Source: Pseudoramibacter porci
Lineage (GTDB): Bacteria; Bacillota; Clostridia; Eubacteriales; Eubacteriaceae
DNA length: 64,000 nucleotides
Assembly: GCF_009696145.1 (NCBI RefSeq)
Contig: NZ_VUMO01000003.1
Span: forward strand, 124,001 to 188,000
Direction: 5' to 3'
Shown here: positions 34,452-41,484 of the stretch, in pieces
Layout of the letters: each line of letters opens with the position of its first letter
Numbering within the stretch: the first letter of the stretch is position 1
Position numbers and translations under genes: made by a program
The notes under the pieces: model-generated
What the model was told of the DNA's origin: nothing
Database searches by the model: none
The model's input: only the letters and a program-made list of their open reading frames with translations

Positions 34452-35876
34452 TTATGCCGTTTCCTGGTCTTCTGCCAATTCTTTCTGGCGTTTTTCAGAA
34501 GCCTTCTGCAGACGATCGCGTTTGGCGATGTAGCGGGCTTCTTCCGGGCTGCCGTCCCACATGTCGTGAGCGACAGGGGCCCAATTCTTTGCGTAGTCTT
34601 TAGTCTTGGCGACGAGATCGTCAACCGGTTCCGGACATTCCAAGTCAGTGGAGTGTGCGCCGGTCTTCTTGACCATTTCCGGCAGAATTTCCGGATTTTC
34701 CAGCATCGGGCACGGTCTGAGCATGTTGTCGTTAAACGGCTGACCGTCGTGATAAGCCATGAACAACGGTGAGCGCAGCGCATCCAGCAATGATTTTTCG
34801 CGGATGTTGGAGTCCGAATAGTGGACGAAGACGCACGGGTCGATGTCGCCGTTAGCGTTGATGTGCAGGTAGCGGCGGCCGCCGGCAATACATCCGCCGA
34901 CGTATTCGGCGTCGTTCTGGAAGTCCATCGCGAACAGGGCCTTGCGGTTTCTGTAGTCGCGGATTCTTCTATGCATTTCCACACGCTGTTCCGGTGTGAC
35001 CATCAGTTCCGGTACGGCGTTGACGCCGGTCGGCATGAAGTGGAAATACCATACGAAAAGGGCGCCGAGATCGATCATCTGATCGTAATACGCTTCAGAG
35101 GTGATGGATTCGAAGTTCTGTCTCGTGTAGCAGCAGGAGAAGCCGAAAGGCAGGTTGCGTTCCTTCAAAAGCTTGGTTGCGGCGATAACTCTGTCGTAAA
35201 CGCCGTTCCCGCGGCGGGCGTCTGTCGCTTCTTCAAACCCTTCGAGGGAAATCGCCGGGATAAAGTTGCCGACGCGTTTGATTTCGTCTGCGAAAGCTGC
35301 GTCGAGCAGGGTGCCGTTGGTGAAGGACAGGAACATGCAGTCGTTGTGTTTTTCGCAAAGTTTGATCAAGTCATCCTTGCGAACCAGCGGTTCGCCGCCG
35401 GTGTAGATGTACATGTAAACGCCGATTTCCTTCCCCTGTCTGATGATATCGTCGATTTCGTCGAAAGACAGGTTCAGCTTGTTGCCGTATTCAGCCGCCC
35501 AGCAGCCGGTACAGTGCAGGTTGCAGGCTGAAGTCGGGTCGAGCAGAATGGCCCACGGCGCGTTGCAGCCGTATTTGTTGCGGACCTGTTCCTGTTTGTC
35601 CCAACCGACGAGGTTGGCGTTCATGAAGAAGTTGACGAAAGCTTTCTTCAAAACGTTCGGGTCCATGTGAACGACTCTCTGAACAACCGGGTGATACGGG
35701 TGGTTTTCGTCGTTGATGGCTGCGCGGATCGCATTTCTCTGACCGACGAATTCACCGTGTGCAAATTTATCGACCCAATTCATAACACGGGGCAGGTTCT
35801 TTTCCGGGTTTTTCGTCAACCAGCCCACAACACGTTCGATACCGAATTTTTCAAGATTGTATTTAAATGATGCCAT
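34452..35876 (-). CDS. radical SAM protein
   Basis: A 474-residue radical SAM enzyme. The cluster motif CNLHCTGC gives Cys118, Cys122 and Cys125. YTGGEPLVRKDDL is the GGE segment. After the barrel, CIAGGRRYLHINANGDIDPCVF and LRPCPMLENPE hold more cysteines in a SPASM-like arrangement, suggesting auxiliary clusters. About 100 residues precede the core and contain no known domain. The gene has a 250-base leader with a small coupled ORF and ends at its own terminator. Sequence bias (TTC, CGT-rich) differs little from neighbours. The reaction is unknown; SPASM-like proteins often modify peptides or mature enzymes. Confidence 0.85.
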   Translation of the reverse strand: MASFKYNLEKFGIERVVGWLTKNPEKNLPRVMNWVDKFAHGEFVGQRNAIRAAINDENHPYHPVVQRVVHMDPNVLKKAFVNFFMNANLVGWDKQEQVRNKYGCNAPWAILLDPTSACNLHCTGCWAAEYGNKLNLSFDEIDDIIRQGKEIGVYMYIYTGGEPLVRKDDLIKLCEKHNDCMFLSFTNGTLLDAAFADEIKRVGNFIPAISLEGFEEATDARRGNGVYDRVIAATKLLKERNLPFGFSCCYTRQNFESITSEAYYDQMIDLGALFVWYFHFMPTGVNAVPELMVTPEQRVEMHRRIRDYRNRKALFAMDFQNDAEYVGGCIAGGRRYLHINANGDIDPCVFVHYSDSNIREKSLLDALRSPLFMAYHDGQPFNDNMLRPCPMLENPEILPEMVKKTGAHSTDLECPEPVDDLVAKTKDYAKNWAPVAHDMWDGSPEEARYIAKRDRLQKASEKRQKELAEDQETA

Positions 35877-35880
35877 TTGT

Positions 35881-35955
35881 TTACTCACTTCTTTCAAATA
35901 TTATAGATTCTAAAATAAGTCCATACGATTGATCCGATATTGATCCTTGATCCAT
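35881..35955 (-). CDS. candidate 24-codon leader ORF coupled to the radical SAM gene
   Basis: The frame MDQGSISDQSYGLILESIIF... ends in TAA five bases before the ATG of the radical SAM gene, so translation could be coupled. A perfect AAAGGAGG (35976-35983) lies 20 bases upstream of its ATG, with a small hairpin GCGT-CGGAA-ACGC (35960-35972) between; folding it out leaves seven bases, a normal spacing. The peptide matches nothing I know. Confidence 0.4.
   Translation of the reverse strand: MDQGSISDQSYGLILESIIFERSE
35929..35953. repeat. three TTGATCC direct repeats
   Basis: Copies at 35929-35935, 35940-35946 and 35947-35953, inside the small leader ORF. Candidate protein-binding or RNA element. 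Confidence 0.5.
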
Positions 35956-36138
35956 CCCTGCGTTTCCGACGCGAACCTCCTTTCTCTCTGACTTGGGAGA
36001 TCAATGTTACTTCTATATTAAATGTAGATGATTTTCTAATTCATATTTTCACAACTTGATGTAGTTGCTAGACCTGAGATGAAATCCCTTATCTTGTGGA
36101 ATTAGGTTAGAAAACTTCAGTCTCAAAGTCATTTTCAC

Positions 36139-36167
36139 ATTCTATCACGAAGATTGGCCCTTTTCAA
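36139..36167 (-). promoter_or_regulatory. promoter of the radical SAM unit
   Basis: TTGAAA (36162-36167), 17 bases, TAGAAT (36139-36144). It implies a leader of about 250 bases (35877-36132) with several short inverted repeats such as CAACT/AGTTG and CTAATTC/GAATTAG. I cannot assign it to a known riboswitch. Confidence 0.65.
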
Positions 36168-36237
36168 GGTCAATTTGTAAATAATACTGTTATTTTCAAT
36201 CGAATTATAGGTTATATCGTTTGAAAACGGTCATATC

Positions 36238-36266
36238 TTGACTTTTACCTGTAATTTTTTTATAAT
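36238..36266 (+). promoter_or_regulatory. promoter of the barstar-like gene
   Basis: TTGACT (36238-36243), 17 bases, TATAAT (36261-36266): near consensus and probably strong. Confidence 0.8.
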
Positions 36267-36301
36267 GAAACCACACAAATCAACAAACAGGAGGTGTCGT
36301 C

Positions 36302-36574
36302 ATGCGCGAGATTAATATTGAAGGTCGAAAGATGATTACGAAGGAACGCGCCCAGCTTCACATTCAACACAGAATGGACTGGCCTGACACGTACGGGAAA
36401 AACTTGGACGCGCTGTGGGATGGACTCATCGGTATTCGCAAAACCACCGCCATCCATTTCTTCGATCCCGATGTGCTTGCCGACAACCTGGGCCAGTACG
36501 GTGAAGCCATCGTCAAAACCTTCGAGGATGCCGCGAAAGCCAACTCGAAAATTGTGCTCGACATGGACGCGTAA
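36302..36574 (+). CDS. barstar family ribonuclease inhibitor
   Basis: A 90-residue protein with the barstar signature YGKNLDALWDGLIG at about 31-44, where family members contact barnase-type RNases, and the typical late FEDAAKANSKIVLDMD strand. AGGAGG precedes the ATG. It is monocistronic, with a strong promoter and its own terminator. No barnase or other small secreted RNase gene is adjacent, so it is an orphan inhibitor: it may guard against an RNase encoded elsewhere or from competitors. Confidence 0.88.
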   Translation: MREINIEGRKMITKERAQLHIQHRMDWPDTYGKNLDALWDGLIGIRKTTAIHFFDPDVLADNLGQYGEAIVKTFEDAAKANSKIVLDMDA

Positions 36575-36628
36575 GCGCTGTTTTCCGCGCGGCGTTCAAT
36601 CTGGACCTCATAACTCTATATTAAATAT

Positions 36629-36666
36629 AAAAAAGGGATTCGTGTCAAGCGAATCCCCCTTTTTTT
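36629..36666. terminator. bidirectional terminator
   Basis: GGGATTCG/CGAATCCC stem with A6 before and T7 after, between convergent barstar and htpG genes. Confidence 0.88.
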
Positions 36667-36724
36667 GCTTAATTTTCGTCAAATTATTTTATCTAAATTT
36701 CAATACCGTCCTGGGACAGCCGCA

Positions 36725-38674
36725 TTATTTCATCAAGCGGCAGACGCGGTTGGAAAAATCGACCGGATCGTCAATGGGCATGCCTTCAATGAGCATGGCC
36801 TGATCGTAAAGCAGCTCCGCGTAATCCTTGAGAGTTGCCTTGTCATCGGCTTCATAAACCCGGCGCATCGCGGCAAATACCGGGTGATCCCCGTTGATTT
36901 CCAGCACCTTTTTCGCCTTCATGTCGTCAGTTGGCGTCTGACCGACCGCCTTGGACTGTTCCGCCAGGACTTTTTCCATTTCGATGGAGATGCCTTCGCC
37001 TGCTGAGAAGCAGACCGGGTGGCTCTTCAGGCGGGTGGACAGCTTGACATCGGCCACTTTTCCGTCCAGGGCGTCCTTGATGCTGTTGAGCAGCCCTTCA
37101 GAAGCCTTGCTCTGTTTTTCGCGGATCGCCTTTTCTTCGTCGGACAATTCGATGCCGAGGTCGTCTTCCGCTGTGGATTTAAAGGGTTTGTCGTTGTACG
37201 CATTCAGCACCTTCAGCGCGAATTCGTCGACTTCTTCGGTGCAGAACAAAACTTCGTAGCCTTTGTCCATGAGCATTTCGTTCTGCGGCATCTTTTTGAT
37301 CTTGTCGATGGAATCCCCTGTCGCGTAATAGATGTATTTCTGGTCTTCCTTCATGCGGTCGACGTATTCCTGGAAGGTGACCGGTTTTTCTTCGGTGGAG
37401 CTGTAGAACATGACCAGATCCTTCAGCTTGTCTTTGTTAGCGCCGAAATTGTCGTAAATGCCGAATTTCAGGCGCAGGCCAAAGTTGTTGAAGAATTTTT
37501 CGTAGCCTTCGCGGTCTTTGGCCATCATGTCCTTGAGTTCAGAGATAATTTTCTTTTCGAGGCGGCTGGCAATGGCCTTCAGCTGACGGTCCTGCTGGAG
37601 CATTTCCCGGGAAATATTCAGCGAAATGTCCTGAGAATCCACGAGGCCGCGCACAAAACCGAAATAATCCGGCAGCAGATCTTCGCATTTGTCCATGATC
37701 AAAACGCCGGAAGAGTACAGCTGCAGGCCGCGCTTGTAATCCTTGGAGTAGAAATTGTAAGGCACCCGCGACGGGATGAACAGCAGCGCATTGTAGGAGA
37801 GCAGCCCTTCGACATTGGTCGAAATGATTTTCTGCGGGTCTTCCCAATCCACGAACTTGTCTTTGTAGAAGGCGTTGTATTCTTCGGTGGTCACGTCGGA
37901 TTTGCTGCGCTTCCAAATCGGCACCATCGAGTTGATGGTTTCATCTTCGTGGACGGTTTTGAATTCCGGCTTCTTGCCGTCTTCGTCAGCTTCAGCCGCT
38001 TCTTTTTCTTCCTTAGACAGCGGTTCCTGCTTGGTGACGTTCATGATGATCGGGTAGCGGATGTAATCCGAATATTTCTTGATCAGATCGCGGAGTTTCC
38101 ATTCCTTCAGGTAATCGCTGTATTGGTCGTCGTCGGTATCGTCGCGCAGATACAAGGTGATCGTCGTCCCGACGTCGTCCCGTTCCGCCGGTTCGATGGT
38201 GTAGCCGTCGGCGCCTTCTGATTCCCAGACGTAGGCTTGATCGCTGCCTTCAGCCTTAGAGACGACGCGGATCTTCTTCGCGACCATGAACGCCGAGTAA
38301 AAGCCAACCCCAAACTGCCCGATGATGTCGAGGGCGTCTGTGCCGTCTTCTTTTGCGTTTTCAGTTTTAAAGTCGAAACTGCCGGACTGGGCAATGATCC
38401 CCAGGTTATTTTCCATTTCGGAGTCGGTCATACCGATCCCGCAGTCCGTGATCGTCAGTGTGCGGGCGTCTTCGTCGCGGTCGACGCGAATCGGATAATC
38501 GCTTCGGGAAAGTCCGGTCTGTCCTTCCTGACTGGCCTTGAAATAACGCTTGTCAATGGCGTCACTGGCGTTGGAAATCAGCTCTCTTAAAAAGATTTCC
38601 TTATTCGTGTAAATCGAGTTGACCATCAGGTCCAACAGCCGTTTGGATTCAGCTTTAAATTCTTTTTTTGCCAA
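36725..38674 (-). CDS. htpG: chaperone HtpG (Hsp90)
   Basis: A 649-residue bacterial Hsp90. The GHKL ATP site includes LRELISNASDAIDK (28-41), ITDCGIGM and GQFGVGFYSAF. The middle and C-terminal dimer domains are full length. The start is TTG at 38672-38674 (GAGGGG six bases upstream); no in-frame ATG fits the conserved N-terminus. A CIRCE element lies between promoter and start, so repression by HrcA is expected. Confidence 0.96.
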   Translation of the reverse strand: MAKKEFKAESKRLLDLMVNSIYTNKEIFLRELISNASDAIDKRYFKASQEGQTGLSRSDYPIRVDRDEDARTLTITDCGIGMTDSEMENNLGIIAQSGSFDFKTENAKEDGTDALDIIGQFGVGFYSAFMVAKKIRVVSKAEGSDQAYVWESEGADGYTIEPAERDDVGTTITLYLRDDTDDDQYSDYLKEWKLRDLIKKYSDYIRYPIIMNVTKQEPLSKEEKEAAEADEDGKKPEFKTVHEDETINSMVPIWKRSKSDVTTEEYNAFYKDKFVDWEDPQKIISTNVEGLLSYNALLFIPSRVPYNFYSKDYKRGLQLYSSGVLIMDKCEDLLPDYFGFVRGLVDSQDISLNISREMLQQDRQLKAIASRLEKKIISELKDMMAKDREGYEKFFNNFGLRLKFGIYDNFGANKDKLKDLVMFYSSTEEKPVTFQEYVDRMKEDQKYIYYATGDSIDKIKKMPQNEMLMDKGYEVLFCTEEVDEFALKVLNAYNDKPFKSTAEDDLGIELSDEEKAIREKQSKASEGLLNSIKDALDGKVADVKLSTRLKSHPVCFSAGEGISIEMEKVLAEQSKAVGQTPTDDMKAKKVLEINGDHPVFAAMRRVYEADDKATLKDYAELLYDQAMLIEGMPIDDPVDFSNRVCRLMK

Positions 38675-38729
38675 TTCTAACCCCTCACTTTCTGAAAAAT
38701 GGTTGTGTGTGGTTTGTATTTCAAAATTA

Positions 38730-38756
38730 TTAGCAATCTTCTTGATTGAGTGCTAA
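38730..38756. promoter_or_regulatory. CIRCE element (HrcA operator) of htpG
   Basis: TTAGCAATC-N9-GAGTGCTAA, one mismatch from the consensus TTAGCACTC-N9-GAGTGCTAA, just downstream of the htpG -10. Confidence 0.92.
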
Positions 38757-38760
38757 ATGT

Positions 38761-38789
38761 ATTCTAAAATACTTTTCCACAAATTGCAA
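38761..38789 (-). promoter_or_regulatory. htpG promoter
   Basis: TTGCAA (38784-38789), 17 bases, TAGAAT (38761-38766), directly abutting CIRCE. Confidence 0.8.
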
Positions 38790-38842
38790 CGCTTTTTCAA
38801 AAATTTTCATATCTTTATTAATGATTTAAGCTTTATAACCAT

Positions 38843-38877
38843 AAAAAAAGACCGAAGAGAGCGAAAGCTCTCTCCGG
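38843..38877 (-). terminator. terminator after the GntR-type regulator gene
   Basis: Minus-strand CCGGAGAGAGC/GCTCTCTTCGG stem with TTTC loop and seven T. It closes the ureide locus. Confidence 0.88.
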
Positions 38878-38899
38878 CGGGAAAAATTGCGTGTTGATC

Positions 38900-39898
38900 T
38901 TACTGGTAATTGTAGCGCACGAGGGAATTTTTGAGATGACGGTACATCGCTTTGCCTGCTTCGTCGGGATCCTTGGACATGATCGCGCCAAAAATCTCCT
39001 TGTGTTCGTTGTAAATTGACGTCATCTGCTCGTCTGTGACCATTCCCGTCTGGCTCACCCGCTTGAGCAGGTTGCGGATCGTCTCGATCATCGAGAAAAT
39101 CACTGCGTTGCCCGAACACGCCGCGACGCTCGTGTGGAAGGCCACGTCGGCCTCGAGGAAACGCTTGTGGTCACCCGCATCGTAGGCGTTGAAGATCTCG
39201 TAGGAGTGCGCGTAAAGCTTCGAGAGCGCCTCCTCGTCGTGGGACATCGCGGCCAGACGCGCAGCCCCCACTTCGATGAGGTTGCGCACCTGAAGAATGT
39301 CCTCCACCTGGGGCCGGCTCAAAAACAGCGACCAGCTCAAAGGCACTGTGAAGAAATTTGACTCCTTCTGTGAGATAAACGTCCCCTGGCCCGGGCGGAT
39401 ATCGATCATCCCGAGAACGCTCAAAACTTTCAGGGCCTCGCGCACGGCCGAACGGCCGACGCCCATCTTCCGGGCGAGCTCCCGGTCCGATTCGATGCGG
39501 CTGCCCTTCTTGAGTCTTCCGGAAATGATGTCGTCGGCAAAATACACGGTCAGCCGGTTGACCAGCTCCGTAATGTCGCCGGCGCCGCTTTCAGCCCCCA
39601 CCTGCTTTTCCGGCGCAGACGCGATCATGTGTTCGACCTGCTCGCTGAACTGTCCCGGATCGATGGTAAAGACCATCGGGTCGAGATTAAGCTGCCTACT
39701 GACTTTCGAAATCACTTCGTTAATTCGCTTACCGCCCTTGCGCTCCATATTAGAGTAAGTCGCAATGCTCATCGTCGGCTCCCCGGACGGTCCGGACAGA
39801 AACTGCTCCAGGAATTGCTGCTGTGTCATGCGCAGCGCGCGTCTAAGCAGTCTCAGATTTTTCGACTTCGCGTCTGGGTTCATATCCGATATGACCAA
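38900..39898 (-). CDS. XRE-GntR/FadR (FCD) fusion transcriptional regulator
   Basis: A 332-residue regulator with two DNA-binding parts. Residues about 12-72 look like a Cro/CI helix-turn-helix (NLRLLRRALRMTQQQFL, then SIATYSNMERKG). A GntR winged helix spans about 107-175 (SRIESDRELARKMGVGRSAVREALKVL). An FCD ligand domain follows (about 185-315) with metal-site residues in EADVAFHTSVAAC and NEHKEIF. The start is TTG with GGAGGAG upstream. It is last in the allantoate locus and most likely senses a ureide intermediate; this is inferred from position. Confidence 0.88.
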   Translation of the reverse strand: MVISDMNPDAKSKNLRLLRRALRMTQQQFLEQFLSGPSGEPTMSIATYSNMERKGGKRINEVISKVSRQLNLDPMVFTIDPGQFSEQVEHMIASAPEKQVGAESGAGDITELVNRLTVYFADDIISGRLKKGSRIESDRELARKMGVGRSAVREALKVLSVLGMIDIRPGQGTFISQKESNFFTVPLSWSLFLSRPQVEDILQVRNLIEVGAARLAAMSHDEEALSKLYAHSYEIFNAYDAGDHKRFLEADVAFHTSVAACSGNAVIFSMIETIRNLLKRVSQTGMVTDEQMTSIYNEHKEIFGAIMSKDPDEAGKAMYRHLKNSLVRYNYQ

Positions 39899-39932
39899 AT
39901 TGTGCTCCTCCTCTATCTATCTCTGCGGATGA

Positions 39933-39951
39933 AAAATAATATGATTATTTT
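39933..39951. promoter_or_regulatory. dyad AAAATAAT-N3-ATTATTTT before the regulator gene
   Basis: Perfect 8-bp arms between allC and the regulator, over a TATTAT -10-like sequence. Possible autoregulatory site. Confidence 0.4.
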
Positions 39952-39978
39952 AACACAATCCGCCGGATTTTTGGCGGA

Positions 39979-41229
39979 TTATTCGTCTAAAAGCTTGGAA
40001 ATTAATGTCGTCATCAGTGCCGAAGCCTTGGCGAAATCGCTGTAGCGGCTGAATTCGACCGGGCAGTGGCTGCGGCCGTCTTTACTCGGCACGAAGAGCA
40101 TGACCGTCGGCAAAACCTGGCCGATTTCCAGGGAATCGTGGCCAGCGCCGCTGGGCAGGCGTTTGTAAGAATAGCCCCGGGCTTTGCAGTCGTCTTCGAG
40201 AACGTTCAGCATGTCTTCGTCGAGGGCCACCGGTTCGATGACCAGCTTCGTGTCCATGTCGTAGGTCGCGCCGATGGCCTTGGTTTCGCGGTCGAGGGCC
40301 GCACGGATCCGGCGGGTAATGTCGTTGATGTTGTCGTTGTTCATCGAGCGGATATCGACGGAGAATTCGCAGCTTTCCGGCACGATGTTCATGCCGCAGG
40401 GTTCGACGTGGACGACGCCGCAGGTCGCGACGGTGCCGTCGGCCTTTTCGCGGGCCCAATCGGGGATCTTGGAAATGACTTTCGAAGCCGCTTCCACGGC
40501 GTCAATGCGCATGTCCATTGGCGTGGTGCCGGCGTGGTCGGCGCGGCCGTGAACGGTGATGACGTAGCGCTGGATGCCGACGATCCCGGTGACCAGACCG
40601 ATTTCGATGTTCTCAGCGTCGAGAACCGGCCCCTGCTCGATGTGGGCTTCGATCATGTGACCGATGCTGCCTTCCGGCCAAGCCGCCGCACCGATTTTTT
40701 CAGGGTCGAGGCCGTAACCGCGCATCGCTTCGGCAATGGAGATGCCTTCCGCATCCTTGAAGTTGTCGCAATAGGCCGGGTTGCGGTGGCCGAGCATGGC
40801 GCCGGAGCCGAAATAGCCCGTGCCGAAGCGCATGCCTTCTTCGTCACAGAAGCCCGCGACGACGTAGTCGTGTTTGAAGGTTTTGCCGCTTTCCTTGAGC
40901 AGGCGCGCGACTTCAATCGAGGTGATGACACCGCCGATGCCGTCGTAATCGCCACCGTTGACCACCGAATCGTAGTGGGAGCCGCTCATCACACACGGAA
41001 GCGATGCATCCGAGCCGGCCAGACGCCCGAAGACATTGCCCGCGGCGTCTTCCCAGACTTCAAGTCCTGCGTCTTCCATGACGCCTTTCAAATAATTGAC
41101 GGCGTCTCTGGCTTCCTTCGTGAAAGGCAGACGGGTGCAGCCGCTGCCCGGCGTCGCCGTAAAGGTTTTGAGGGTTTCAAGATTTTCCGCAATGCGGCCC
41201 GTGGATTTTTCGATTTGATTGTTTTCCAT
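39979..41229 (-). CDS. allC: allantoate amidohydrolase
   Basis: A 416-residue M20 zinc hydrolase. GSHYDSVVNGGDYDG gives metal ligands His85 and Asp96; DEEGMRFG near 128, HIEQGPVLD near 195 and the late GAGHDSLEIG complete the site. It converts allantoate to ureidoglycine with release of ammonia and CO2. The assignment over a carbamoylase rests on its position with allE and allD. AAGGAG is six bases before the ATG, three bases after the small membrane-protein gene. Confidence 0.88.
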   Translation of the reverse strand: MENNQIEKSTGRIAENLETLKTFTATPGSGCTRLPFTKEARDAVNYLKGVMEDAGLEVWEDAAGNVFGRLAGSDASLPCVMSGSHYDSVVNGGDYDGIGGVITSIEVARLLKESGKTFKHDYVVAGFCDEEGMRFGTGYFGSGAMLGHRNPAYCDNFKDAEGISIAEAMRGYGLDPEKIGAAAWPEGSIGHMIEAHIEQGPVLDAENIEIGLVTGIVGIQRYVITVHGRADHAGTTPMDMRIDAVEAASKVISKIPDWAREKADGTVATCGVVHVEPCGMNIVPESCEFSVDIRSMNNDNINDITRRIRAALDRETKAIGATYDMDTKLVIEPVALDEDMLNVLEDDCKARGYSYKRLPSGAGHDSLEIGQVLPTVMLFVPSKDGRSHCPVEFSRYSDFAKASALMTTLISKLLDE

Positions 41230-41232
41230 GAT

Positions 41233-41472
41233 TTACTCCTTATTGTTTTTGGAATGGGAATTGGATCCAGCGGATTGCTTGTCGGCAATCGGCTTAATGA
41301 CAAACGTTCTGAACGGCACCGCGCACAATGCGACGACCACCGCCGCGACGCCGACGTCGAGGAGCGGCTTTGCGCCCGACGCCAAACCGGCGCGGATGAG
41401 ACAGGCGCCGATGACGATGACGATAAAGGCCAGGGTCAGATGCCCGGCCTGGGTTTTAAAAAATGATTGCAT
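41233..41472 (-). CDS. small two-helix membrane protein of the ureide locus
   Basis: A 79-residue protein with helices at about 12-31 (LTLAFIVIVIGACLIRAGLA) and 36-54, then a basic-polar tail KQSAGSNSHSKNNKE. AAGAGG precedes the ATG. It sits 12 bases after the permease stop and ends three bases before allC, so it belongs to the operon. I do not recognise it; an accessory subunit of the permease is possible. Confidence 0.7.
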   Translation of the reverse strand: MQSFFKTQAGHLTLAFIVIVIGACLIRAGLASGAKPLLDVGVAAVVVALCAVPFRTFVIKPIADKQSAGSNSHSKNNKE

Positions 41473-41484
41473 AACGACCTCTTT

